NCBI GenBank assembly: GCA_021781655.1
Contig: JAJXWJ010000002.1
Location: 1-64,000, forward strand
Source: Bacillota bacterium
Lineage (GTDB): Bacteria > Bacillota > Clostridia > Clostridiales > Clostridiaceae
Reading direction: 5' to 3'
DNA length: 64,000 nucleotides
Made by a program: the position numbers and the translations under genes
The notes under the pieces: generated by a model
What the model was told of the DNA's origin: nothing
The model's database searches: none
Seen by the model: the letters and a program-made list of their open reading frames with translations, nothing else
In this document: positions 34,192 through 42,824 of the stretch, piece after piece
How positions within the stretch are numbered: position 1 is the stretch's first letter
Layout of the letters: each line of letters opens with the position of its first letter

Positions 34192-35238
34192 ATGAAAATT
34201 AGATTAGGGATAATCGGATTTGGTGGCATGGGAAAATGGCATGCAGAAAACGCTCCTCGTGCAGGAGTGGAAATAGCAGCAGTTTGCGATATAAAGGAAG
34301 AAAGATTGAAAGAAGCAGATAGGATGGGATTTAGATATTACAAATCGGCAGAAGAGCTTCTTGATGATCCAGAAGTAAATACAGTAATTTTAACAGTTCC
34401 TAATTATCTTCATAAAGAAATGTGCTTAAAGGCAGCAGCTGCAGGGAAAAATGTAATAACAGAAAAGCCAGCAGCTATGAATGTAGCAGAATTAGATGAA
34501 ATGGAAAAAGCGTGTAAAGAAGCAAACGTATTTTTTACGTCCCATCAAAATAGAAGATGGGACAGAGATATGCTTATAGTAAAAAAAGCAAATGATGAAG
34601 GCTTACTAGGGAAAGTATTTACTATAGAAAGCAAGCTTCACTCAGGAAACGGCTATATGCATGAATGGCATTTATATAAAAAATATGGTGGAGGAATGAT
34701 TTACGACTGGGGTGTGCATCTTATTGACCAAGCTTTATTTATGTTTCCAGGAGTGAAAGTAAAAACTGTTTTTGCAGATATTAAAAATGTCCTTCATGAA
34801 GAAGTGGATGATTACTTTAAAATTATATTAAAAATGGACAACGGAGTTACTTTCCATATAGAATTATCCACATATATTTTAGATTATCAGCCAAGATGGC
34901 TGGCAGCTGGTGATAAAGGTACCATAGTTGTAAAAAGCTTTGGTTGTGATGGAGCATTATATAAAACTGGAGATATGCTAAAGAAACTCCCACCACAAAT
35001 AACTGAGACTGTAGCTGGTCCTACAAGGCAGTTTGCACCAGTACCACCAGGTGGAATCGTAGAAAATGAATTACCAAAAGTTGAAACTGATTGGGTTGAT
35101 TTTTATAAAAATGTACATGCTGTACTTAATGGTGAAGAAGAGTCAAAGATTAAAATTTCGGAAGTTAGGCGTGTATTAAAAGTTATGGAAGCAGCGTGGG
35201 AATCTAGTAGAACAAACAAATCTGTGGATTTTGAATAG
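34192..35238 (+). CDS. Gfo/Idh/MocA oxidoreductase (last gene of glycoside operon)
   Basis: 348 residues: IGFGGMGKWHAENAP, VITEKPAAMN with K92, and IYDWGVHLIDQ with D172 and H176. It differs clearly from the oxidoreductase at 30688, so it may act on a different substrate, for example reducing a 3-keto sugar back to the parent sugar and regenerating NAD (inference). ATG 34192 follows GAAAGAAGGATAACCT. A terminator ends the operon. Confidence 0.85.
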   Translation: MKIRLGIIGFGGMGKWHAENAPRAGVEIAAVCDIKEERLKEADRMGFRYYKSAEELLDDPEVNTVILTVPNYLHKEMCLKAAAAGKNVITEKPAAMNVAELDEMEKACKEANVFFTSHQNRRWDRDMLIVKKANDEGLLGKVFTIESKLHSGNGYMHEWHLYKKYGGGMIYDWGVHLIDQALFMFPGVKVKTVFADIKNVLHEEVDDYFKIILKMDNGVTFHIELSTYILDYQPRWLAAGDKGTIVVKSFGCDGALYKTGDMLKKLPPQITETVAGPTRQFAPVPPGGIVENELPKVETDWVDFYKNVHAVLNGEEESKIKISEVRRVLKVMEAAWESSRTNKSVDFE

Positions 35239-35248
35239 TAAAAATAAC

Positions 35249-35278
35249 TTATAAGCAAGGAAATTCCCTTGCTTATAA
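35249..35278 (+). terminator. terminator after the glycoside operon
   Basis: TTATAAGCAAGGAA (35249-35262) pairs with TTCCCTTGCTTATAA; the following sequence is AT-rich but has no long T-run. Confidence 0.75.
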
Positions 35279-35306
35279 ATTAAAATAACTAAAAATTTAC
35301 TTTAAA

Positions 35307-35320
35307 TGTAAACGTTTGAC
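35307..35320 (+). promoter_or_regulatory. cre/LacI-like site before the GPH transporter
   Basis: TGTAAACGTTTGAC shares the TGTAAACG half of CcpA and LacI operators; the distal half deviates. The same octamer occurs at 58305 and 63634 and inverted at 62235, all before sugar genes. Confidence 0.45.
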
Positions 35321-35384
35321 TGGAAGGACGGTGATATTCACTTAAATAGAAATAAATTTAAATTAAAGATGAGAGGAGTTGCAT

Positions 35385-35408
35385 ATGGAAAATAAAGTAA
35401 CTAAATAA
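35385..35408 (+). CDS. 7-codon mini-ORF (leader peptide or gene remnant)
   Basis: ATG follows GAGAGGAG and reads MENKVTK before TAA. The MFS transporter at 58352 also begins MENK, so this may be the surviving start of a lost transporter gene, or a leader peptide. Confidence 0.25.
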   Translation: MENKVTK

Positions 35409-35549
35409 AAGACAAGATGATATCATTTATCTAATAAAAATTTTCCACAGTTCTATTAAATAAAAATATCATCATGTTAAAAATATTAGCAATTATATTA
35501 TAAATTTCATTTATAAAATTTGCAATTCTTAAATTGAAAGGGGAAAATT

Positions 35550-36932
35550 ATGGATAATACTATGAAATCAGATAAACTATCAAATGTAAAAATAGGCTTT
35601 GGAACAAAGGTGAGCTATGGCTTAGGATCCTTCTCAATAAATGTAATATGGAGCTTAGCAGCAAATTATTTATTAATATTTTATACAGATGTATTTGGAA
35701 TAGCAGGAACAGTAGCAGCAATTATTTTACTTGTAGCAAGAGTATGGGATTGTTTTGTTGATCCAATTGTTGGATTAGTAATGGAACGTACCAATACTAA
35801 ATATGGACGTTTTAGACCATATATTTTATACGGAACAATATTTTTAGGAATATTTAATATATTAACGTTTTACACACCATCATTTGGCGGAATAATAAAA
35901 ATAGTTTATGCAACGGTAGTATATTTAGTATTAGGATCATTATATTCAGTAGTCAATATACCATTTAATGTACTACCTTCAGCAATGACAACAGATTTAA
36001 AAGATAGATCAGATTTGTATTCGTATTCGGGATTTTTTAGCGGATTTTCAGGTATCGTTACTGGAGCAGCAGTAATGCCATTAATACTAATGCTAGGACA
36101 TGGAAATAGTCAGAGAGGATACTTTTTAACAGCTATTATATTAACAATTGTATCATTACCTTTGCTTTTTGTAACTTTTGCAAATTGTAAAGAAGTTGTA
36201 GTGCCTTCAAAGGAAGAAAAACCATCAATTAGTGCTTCATTAAAAGCAGTTCTTGCAAATAAAAATGTATTGCTAGTATATGTTTCATTATTCTTAATGT
36301 TTTGTGCTGGAGCTGGAAAAGCTGGAGTAGTTACGTATTATTGTATATATGTATTAAAAAATCCAACCTTAATAGCAACCATATTTACTGGATTTTCGGC
36401 AGCATCTGTATTTACATCTTTGCTTCCTCAAATTGTTTTAAGGCATTTTGATAAAAAAATTGCTTTGGCAAGTGGATTAATAGTTATGTGTTTATCAAAT
36501 ATAATTATATATTTTTTACCAAGTACAAGCTTCGCCTTAATAATAATTTTTTCAATTTGTGCATTGTGTCCAATTGGGTATAATGTGGTGATTGTAAATA
36601 GTATGATGAGTGACTGTGTTGATGAAAATCATTTAAAAACAGGTGTTCGTGCAGATGGAGCTATATTTTCTTTTATGAGTTTGGTAACAAAGATAGGGAA
36701 TGCTTTAGTAGGCTCAGCATCACTTTTGATTTTATCAGCATTAGGATATGTAGCAAATGCACAACAAAAGCCTGAAGCTATAAAAGGAATTAATACAGTA
36801 ACTAATATGTTACCAGCAATTCTAGCATTTGTTGCTTTAATACCTATATTGTTCTATACAATTTCCAAAGAAAAAGCTACTGAGACAAGTAGATTATTAG
36901 CTGAAAAAGAATCTAAAAATACAACTGTATAA
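35550..36932 (+). CDS. GPH family glycoside-cation symporter
   Basis: 460-residue MelB-type transporter with 12 helices. Characteristic stretches: SYGLGSFSINVIWS, DVFGIAGTVAAIILLVARVW, DPIVGLVMERTNTKYGRFRP, and PFNVLPSAMTTDLKDRSDL. Imports a glycoside or oligosaccharide with H+ or Na+. ATG 35550 follows AAAGGGG. Its position right after the oxidoreductase/deglycosidase operon makes it the probable importer of that pathway's substrate. Confidence 0.9.
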   Translation: MDNTMKSDKLSNVKIGFGTKVSYGLGSFSINVIWSLAANYLLIFYTDVFGIAGTVAAIILLVARVWDCFVDPIVGLVMERTNTKYGRFRPYILYGTIFLGIFNILTFYTPSFGGIIKIVYATVVYLVLGSLYSVVNIPFNVLPSAMTTDLKDRSDLYSYSGFFSGFSGIVTGAAVMPLILMLGHGNSQRGYFLTAIILTIVSLPLLFVTFANCKEVVVPSKEEKPSISASLKAVLANKNVLLVYVSLFLMFCAGAGKAGVVTYYCIYVLKNPTLIATIFTGFSAASVFTSLLPQIVLRHFDKKIALASGLIVMCLSNIIIYFLPSTSFALIIIFSICALCPIGYNVVIVNSMMSDCVDENHLKTGVRADGAIFSFMSLVTKIGNALVGSASLLILSALGYVANAQQKPEAIKGINTVTNMLPAILAFVALIPILFYTISKEKATETSRLLAEKESKNTTV

Positions 36933-36944
36933 TCGTTAAACATT

Positions 36945-36984
36945 AAATAATGGTTGTTGCGAAAGAAAGCGGCAACCATTATTT
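36945..36984 (+). terminator. terminator after the GPH transporter
   Basis: AAATAATGGTTGTTGC pairs with GCGGCAACCATTATTT (one G-U and one further wobble) with loop GAAAGAAA. Confidence 0.75.
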
Positions 36985-37230
36985 AATATATAAAAAGAAT
37001 TCTAGAACTAAGATTGATAATATTGCGGCAATGATAACGAAAGAAATTTGTACAAAAAAATTAAAAATTAATATCATAAAGTTAATATTATTGCTATGTA
37101 AAAAGAGTAGATTCTGTATTTATACAATATTGATTAGTAAAAAGATTAAATAAATTAATGTCAAATATATTAGTGAAAATATATAATTTAATTAAAACAA
37201 AGTGATGGTGGTAGGTTTAATGTATAAAAT

Positions 37231-37244
37231 TGTAATCGATTAGA
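37231..37244 (+). promoter_or_regulatory. cre-like site before the carboxylesterase
   Basis: TGTAATCGATTAGA fits TGWAANCGNTNWCA at 13 of 14 positions (only position 13 differs), the best CcpA-site match in the window. Confidence 0.6.
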
Positions 37245-37271
37245 TTGAATTCACTTAAAAAAAGCTTGCCA

Positions 37272-37320
37272 ATGGGTACTTTTTCATTACATTTTATGCC
37301 TTGGCGAAACGAAAGGAATG
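37272..37320 (+). repeat. dispersed leader element, copy 2
   Basis: Second copy of the element seen before htpG (58-113), ending GCGAAACGAAAGGAATG just before the gene start. The common end is TGCCTTG(A)GCGAA, a purine at the variable base, then CGAAAGGAATG. Confidence 0.55.
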
Positions 37321-37329
37321 AATATAATT

Positions 37330-38667
37330 ATGAAAGAAAGATTAGTAAAAACAATGTTAGGACTAATAGAAGGAGTACAGGAAGATAATTGCATAGTATA
37401 CAAAGGAATACCCTATGCAAAACCACCAATTGGAAATTTGCGATTTGCTGCACCAAAACCAATAGATGCTTTTGAAGGAACATATAAAGCAGACCACTTT
37501 GGAAACAGAGCTCCGCAGCTTGTCTGGGATACACCAGATAATATATACAAAAGAGAATTTTATAATGATTCTATATTTGCTACTACGATAAATGAAGATT
37601 GCTTATATCTTAATATATGGGTTCCAGATAAAGAGAATACAAAAAAATTACCAGTGGCATTTTACATTCATGGAGGTGGATTTTTAGGGGGGACCGGACA
37701 TGAAGTGGAATTTAGAACCAATGCTTATGCAGAAAGGGATGTTATTCTTGTAACTATCAACTATAGAGTAGGACTTTTAGGATTTTTTTCACACCCTTGG
37801 CTACATGAAGAAGATAGAGCTTCTTGCGGCAACTATGGGATTTTAGATCAAATTGCAGCCCTAGACTGGGTAAGAGATAACATAGAAGTGTTTGGTGGAG
37901 ATCCAGACAATATTACAATTTTCGGACAATCTGCAGGAGCAATGAGTGTACAGACTTTATTATGTTCGTCATATGCAAAAGATAAATTTTCAAAAGCCAT
38001 TATGCAAAGCGGTGCTGGATATCCGAATGTAGTTCAACATGATATTAGTTTAGAAGAAAGCTTTGCACTGGGCATACGAGCAGTTGAGTTATTAGGAGTA
38101 ACTTCGGTTGAGGAACTAAGAAAACTCTCAATGGAATCAATTTTAGATGCTCAAGGGAAAATCATAATGGAAGCTTTGAAGTCAGGAAAAGGGCTACCAT
38201 ATGCTCCTGTGATAAATGGATATTTTCTTGAAGATGGTTATGACAATTTGATAAAAAGCGGTAAAACGCATGATGTTCCAACTATATTAGGTTCTACTAG
38301 ACACGATATAACAGTTACGAAGGAAGAAATTGAGAACAGAATCAGCAGATTGCAAGAAAGTTGCGTTGGTTGGAGCTTAATAAATGAAAAACTTGGAAGA
38401 AAAAGTTCATATATATATTATTTTACAAGAGATCTTCCTGGTGATAAAAATGGGGCGTTTCATTCTTCAGAGTTATGGTATATGTTTGGAACACTAAAAA
38501 ATTGTTGGCGTCCTATGACAGAGGGCGATTATGCACTTTCTAAAAAAATGCTAGATTATTGGAGCAATTTTATGAAAAAGGGAGATCCAAATTCAGAAGG
38601 TTTACCAGTATGGAGAGTTTGTTCTTCAAAAGATACTTTTACACAAGAATTTGATTTGGAGGCCTAA
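37330..38667 (+). CDS. type B carboxylesterase
   Basis: About 445 residues, alpha/beta-hydrolase fold, no signal peptide. EDCLYLNIWVP near 96, oxyanion-hole HGGGF near 117, nucleophile S201 in FGQSAGAMSV, and a candidate His in GAFHSSELWYMF near 380. It is shorter than typical family members (about 490), mainly because the helical insert before the His is reduced. It could remove acetyl or aryl esters from plant glycosides. ATG 37330 is chosen by analogy with the start spacing of htpG after the same leader element; ATG 37318 is within the ribosome site region. GH3 follows after 3 bases. Confidence 0.85.
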   Translation: MKERLVKTMLGLIEGVQEDNCIVYKGIPYAKPPIGNLRFAAPKPIDAFEGTYKADHFGNRAPQLVWDTPDNIYKREFYNDSIFATTINEDCLYLNIWVPDKENTKKLPVAFYIHGGGFLGGTGHEVEFRTNAYAERDVILVTINYRVGLLGFFSHPWLHEEDRASCGNYGILDQIAALDWVRDNIEVFGGDPDNITIFGQSAGAMSVQTLLCSSYAKDKFSKAIMQSGAGYPNVVQHDISLEESFALGIRAVELLGVTSVEELRKLSMESILDAQGKIIMEALKSGKGLPYAPVINGYFLEDGYDNLIKSGKTHDVPTILGSTRHDITVTKEEIENRISRLQESCVGWSLINEKLGRKSSYIYYFTRDLPGDKNGAFHSSELWYMFGTLKNCWRPMTEGDYALSKKMLDYWSNFMKKGDPNSEGLPVWRVCSSKDTFTQEFDLEA

Positions 38668-38670
38668 AAT

Positions 38671-40875
38671 ATGATTAAAATATCGAAAGAACAAAAAGAA
38701 AGAATTATTAGTTTGATAAGTAAAATGACTTTAGAAGAAAAAATAGGACAATTAAATTTAGAAGCACCATCTATAGTTGGAGGATTTGACGTACCATTTG
38801 AAGAACTTATCGAAATGATGACCGATGGGAGAATTTCTAAAGAAGAATTTCAAAAAATAATGAGTACTGCTACACAAGACTTTCACGAGGATGAAATTCG
38901 TGAAGGTTTAGTAAGTGGTCTTATGTTAACCCATCCATATAAAGTAAATGAATTGCAAAAAATTGCGGTTGAAGAAAGTCGCTTAGGAATACCATTAATG
39001 ATAGGTTTTGATGTTATACATGGGCTTAGAACAGTATTTCCAATTGCACTTGCTGAAGCAGGAAGTTTTGATGTGGATTTAATGGAACATACTGCAGCAA
39101 TGGCAGCCAAGGAATCGAGAGCTCATGGAGTTAATTGGAATTTTGCTCCAATGATTGATGTATCGAGAGATGCAAGATGGGGTCGTATTTCAGAAGGTCC
39201 AGGAGAAGATCCGTATTTAGCGTCAGAATTTGCAAAAGCAAAGGTAAGAGGATTACAAGGTGATACTTCTTCTGTAAATAATTATGTAGCAGCTTGTCTA
39301 AAACACTATGTTGCTTATGGTGCATGTGAAGCTGGAAGAGATTATAATACTACCTCTATGGCACAATCGTTACTTCACAATGTATATTTGGCACCATTTA
39401 AAGCAGCAGTACAAGAGGGAGCAGCAACAGTAATGGCTGCATTTAATGATTTAAATGGTATTCCTTGTACAGTAAATGAATATTTACTAAAAGATGTTTT
39501 GAAAAAAGCGTATGGATTTGAAGGTTTTGTAGTTAGTGATGCAAATGGTGTTAAAGAATGCACAATTCACGGAATAGCAGAAAATAATTCTGATGCTGGG
39601 AAAAAGGCATTAAAAGCAGGATTAGATATGGATATGGGAACTGAAATCTACAAGAAAAATATGCTCAAACTTGTTGAAGAAGGAAAAATCTCAGAAAAGT
39701 TATTAAATGAGGCGGTAGAGCGAGTGCTTACGGTAAAGATGTGGCTGGGACTTTTTGATAATCCATATGTAGAGGAAAATATAATTAAGTATTATGAGAC
39801 TATTCCAGAAGAGCATAAAAAGTTAGCGTTAAAATCCGCAGAAAAATCTGCCGTATTATTAAAAAATGAGAATAATATTCTTCCAATAGAAAAGAATAAA
39901 AAGATTAGTTTAGTAGGTGAACTGGCAGACAAAAGAGAAGAGATTGTTGGAGCATGGGCTATGAGTTGGAAGATTGAGGATTGCGTTTCTATTTATGATG
40001 GAATGAAGAAGCTAGGTGAAGACGTAACATATTTTCCATGTTGTGGACCAGAAGGCGAATTAAATATGGAAGAAATGATCTCAGCAGCTGAAAATTCTGA
40101 TGTAATTGTTGCAGTAGTTGGAGAATTAGTTAGCATGACTGGAGAAGCTTCATCAAAAACTGATATTACGCTACCAGGAAAGCAGCGAGAAATGCTAGAA
40201 TACTTTTTATCAAAAGGGAAAACTGTCATTGCAGTATTGATGAACGGAAGACCATTAGCGATTCAGTGGGAAGCAAAAAATGTGCCTGCAATTATTGAAG
40301 GATGGCATCTTGGAATTGAAATGGGAACAGCTATTTCAAAAATAATATATGGAGATGTAAATCCTGAAGGAAAACTAACTGTAACTTTCCCGTCAGTAAA
40401 TGGACAATGTCCAATATACTATAATCATCCTAATACAGGACGACCTGGAAGCAAGAGTAAATTTACTAGCAGATATTTAGATGCTCCAGTAGAAGACTTG
40501 TATCCATTTGGATATGGTTTAAGCTACACACAATTTAAATATGAAAATATGACTATAGAAGAGAATAGTGATTCAATAATTATAGGTGTGACAATTACTA
40601 ATGTTGGTAAATACAAAGGTAATGAAACAGTACAAGTTTATGTACAAGATGTAACTGCAAGTATTGTTAGACCAATAAAAGAATTAAAAGGATATAAAAA
40701 AATATCATTAAATCAAGGTGATAAAATAACAGTATCTATAGAAGTAAATAAAAATCAGTTAGGCTTTTATAATAATGAAGCTGAATATGTTTTAGAAGAT
40801 GGAAAATTTAATTTTTATATTGGTGGCAATTCAAGAGATGTATTAGAAAAATCCATTGATATTAAGTTTAAGTAA
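38671..40875 (+). CDS. GH3 beta-glycosidase (BglX-like)
   Basis: 734 residues: (beta/alpha)8 domain with MTLEEKIGQLN, KHYVAYGA and catalytic nucleophile D290 in FVVSDANG; alpha/beta sandwich with GEASSKTDITLPGKQ (E492 candidate acid/base); Fn3-like C-terminal domain (FGYGLSYTQFKYEN onwards). No signal peptide, so cytosolic and acting on imported oligosaccharides or glycosides; beta-glucosidase or beta-xylosidase activity likely. Its ribosome site GGAGG is in the last codons of the esterase gene, so they are coupled. A paralogue lies at 59869. Confidence 0.93.
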   Translation: MIKISKEQKERIISLISKMTLEEKIGQLNLEAPSIVGGFDVPFEELIEMMTDGRISKEEFQKIMSTATQDFHEDEIREGLVSGLMLTHPYKVNELQKIAVEESRLGIPLMIGFDVIHGLRTVFPIALAEAGSFDVDLMEHTAAMAAKESRAHGVNWNFAPMIDVSRDARWGRISEGPGEDPYLASEFAKAKVRGLQGDTSSVNNYVAACLKHYVAYGACEAGRDYNTTSMAQSLLHNVYLAPFKAAVQEGAATVMAAFNDLNGIPCTVNEYLLKDVLKKAYGFEGFVVSDANGVKECTIHGIAENNSDAGKKALKAGLDMDMGTEIYKKNMLKLVEEGKISEKLLNEAVERVLTVKMWLGLFDNPYVEENIIKYYETIPEEHKKLALKSAEKSAVLLKNENNILPIEKNKKISLVGELADKREEIVGAWAMSWKIEDCVSIYDGMKKLGEDVTYFPCCGPEGELNMEEMISAAENSDVIVAVVGELVSMTGEASSKTDITLPGKQREMLEYFLSKGKTVIAVLMNGRPLAIQWEAKNVPAIIEGWHLGIEMGTAISKIIYGDVNPEGKLTVTFPSVNGQCPIYYNHPNTGRPGSKSKFTSRYLDAPVEDLYPFGYGLSYTQFKYENMTIEENSDSIIIGVTITNVGKYKGNETVQVYVQDVTASIVRPIKELKGYKKISLNQGDKITVSIEVNKNQLGFYNNEAEYVLEDGKFNFYIGGNSRDVLEKSIDIKFK

Positions 40876-40953
40876 TAAGCATATTATGTTGATTAATCAT
40901 TGAATTGTAACTTGTGCATTTATAGAAAGAATTAAAGAAAGAAGGTTTTTATA

Positions 40954-42594
40954 GTGAAGGAAAGAAAAATTACAAATCCTATTATACCTGGATTTTATCC
41001 AGACCCATCAATTTGTAGAGTTGGGGACGATTTTTATTTAATATGTTCAAGTTTTGAAATGTATCCTGGTATCCCAATTTTCCATAGTAAAGATTTAGCT
41101 AACTGGGAGCAGATAGGGCATGCTTTAACTAAAGAAAATGGTTTTCATGTAGAAGCTATGTCTATGGTAAGTGGTGTTATGGCTCCAACTATTCGTTACA
41201 ATAATGGAACTTTTTATATTATAAATGCAAACTTTAGTGATAGGGGTAATTTTATAATTACAGCTAAAGACCCAAAAGGACCATGGTCAGAGCCGCACTG
41301 GCTAACTGATGTCCCTGGAATCGATGCGTCAATTTTCTTTGATAATGATGGAAAAGCATACATAATGGGAACTGGTGATGTATGGGATAATGGAACAGGT
41401 TTTATGGAAAGAGGAATTTGGCTCGCACCATATGATATAGAAAATTACAAATTGTCAGGAGAACCAAAAACTATTTTTAATAGTGCATTAAGGGGTGGTG
41501 CTTCTCCAGAAGCTCCACATATATATCATATAGGAGAATACTATTATCTTATGTTTGCAGAAGGAGGAACTGAACATTATCATGCAGTAATGGTTGCAAG
41601 AAGCAAAGAATTGTTTGGTTTTTATGAAGGCAATCCAGCAAATCCTGTGATGACCCATAGACATTTTGGGTTTACTTCTCCAATAATTAATGTAGGTCAC
41701 GCTGATTTTGTAGAAACGCCAAATGGAGAATGGTATGCAGTAATGCTTGCTTCTCGTCTTATTGATGGAAAATATAAGAATTTAGGAAGAGAAACCTTTA
41801 TATGCCCTGTAATGTGGGAAAGAGAATGGCCAATATTTAGCCCTGGAACAGGAAAATTAGAATGGGAATATCCAGCAACATCTTTGTTATGGACAGAATT
41901 TAATGAAGGTGTAAATAAGGAAATAGAACATTTTGATAATGAAGATAAAATAGAATTAGACTGGACATTATTGGGAACACCTTATGAGGATTTCTATTCA
42001 ATTAAAAATTCAAAACTTGCTTTAAAATGTAGAAAAGAAAATTTAACACCTACTATAAAGCAATTAACATTTGATTTTAATCCATGCAAGGATAAAACTA
42101 TAAGTTTTTTTGGAAAGAGACAGAGTTTTATTAATTTTAAAGTATTTACAAAAATGAATTTCAAGCCACTTGAAGGAGAAGCATCTGGCTTAGCAATATT
42201 GCAAGCAATGCACCATCAGTTGCGTTTAGAACGTACATGTGAAAATGGAATACAGCAATTGAAACTCATTATTTCAACAACTGATTATGATAGACCTCCA
42301 TATTTTCCTGGTTTCTCATATAAGCATAATGAAGAAGTTTTGGCATGTATCCCATGTGAGGAAACAGAACTTATTATTGGCTTTAATGCAAATGGAGAAA
42401 AATATGACTTCTTATATGGAACTGATTTAAATACTATGAGGTATTTAGCGAAAAATGTTGACTGTGGAAGAATTAATCCAGAATATGTAGGATGCATGGC
42501 TGGAACATTAATTGGTATGTTTGCAACAGCTAATGGAAAAGAAAGTGATAATATTTCAGAATTTGATTGGTTTGAAATGAAAGAAATTAATTAG
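40954..42594 (+). CDS. GH43 beta-xylosidase / alpha-L-arabinofuranosidase
   Basis: 546 residues: five-bladed propeller with general base D17 (GFYPDPSICR), pKa modulator D124 (PGIDASIFFD) and general acid E186 (SPEAPHIY), followed by a C-terminal beta-sandwich of the type found in GH43 xylosidases (about 330-546). No signal peptide. GTG start at 40954, GAAGG at 40941. It would release xylose or arabinose from imported side chains. Confidence 0.92.
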   Translation: MKERKITNPIIPGFYPDPSICRVGDDFYLICSSFEMYPGIPIFHSKDLANWEQIGHALTKENGFHVEAMSMVSGVMAPTIRYNNGTFYIINANFSDRGNFIITAKDPKGPWSEPHWLTDVPGIDASIFFDNDGKAYIMGTGDVWDNGTGFMERGIWLAPYDIENYKLSGEPKTIFNSALRGGASPEAPHIYHIGEYYYLMFAEGGTEHYHAVMVARSKELFGFYEGNPANPVMTHRHFGFTSPIINVGHADFVETPNGEWYAVMLASRLIDGKYKNLGRETFICPVMWEREWPIFSPGTGKLEWEYPATSLLWTEFNEGVNKEIEHFDNEDKIELDWTLLGTPYEDFYSIKNSKLALKCRKENLTPTIKQLTFDFNPCKDKTISFFGKRQSFINFKVFTKMNFKPLEGEASGLAILQAMHHQLRLERTCENGIQQLKLIISTTDYDRPPYFPGFSYKHNEEVLACIPCEETELIIGFNANGEKYDFLYGTDLNTMRYLAKNVDCGRINPEYVGCMAGTLIGMFATANGKESDNISEFDWFEMKEIN

Positions 42595-42615
42595 GATAAA
42601 ATTACAATTATGAGA

Positions 42616-42656
42616 TTTTTCTGATAAATTGAAAATATTCAGTTTGTCAGAAATTT
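42616..42656 (+). terminator. terminator after GH43
   Basis: TTTCTGATAAATTGAA pairs with TTCAGTTTGTCAGAAA across AATA, ending in TTTTTTA. Confidence 0.75.
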
Positions 42657-42662
42657 TTTATT

Positions 42663-42693
42663 ATGTCAAAATTAATACTATTAATTTTGACAT
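42663..42693. promoter_or_regulatory. 14-bp perfect palindrome before the flavodoxin-like gene
   Basis: ATGTCAAAATTAAT, then ACT, then ATTAATTTTGACAT: a 31-base perfect inverted repeat, too far from a T-run to be a terminator, hence operator-like. Half-site TGTCAAAA also occurs near 30519. Confidence 0.4.
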
Positions 42694-42824
42694 CGTTTTA
42701 TAATAAACTTTTGTTTCAAATTCAAAGGTCAATTTACATTATAATTTGGTGCAATAAGTTGAAGGTAGCTTTTTTTATCTTGTAGTATAATTAATTAAAA
42801 ATAAACGTTAGGAGATTTTATATA

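Larger units (their letters stand above)
35279..35549. other. leader region before the GPH transporter
   Basis: Contains the cre-like site at 35307, a mini-ORF at 35385, and an AT-rich stretch in which GATGATAT (near 35413) is repeated in inverted form (ATATCATC, near 35467). Nothing else recognised. Confidence 0.4.
36933..37329. other. intergenic region with terminator, cre and dispersed element
   Basis: 397 bases holding a long hairpin (36945-36984), an excellent cre-like site (37231) and the dispersed leader element (37272-37320). A 67-codon frame at 36950 lies across the hairpin and has no ribosome site, so I do not call it. Confidence 0.5.

Noticed and set aside
36950-37153. 67-codon plus-strand ORF after the GPH transporter
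   Set aside because: It begins inside the terminator hairpin, has no ribosome site, and its composition is that of random AT-rich DNA.
37328-37534. Leu-rich minus-strand ORFs opposite glycoside genes (also near 39131, 45152, 60759)
   Set aside because: Composition reflects the antisense of A-rich codons; all overlap well-supported enzymes.
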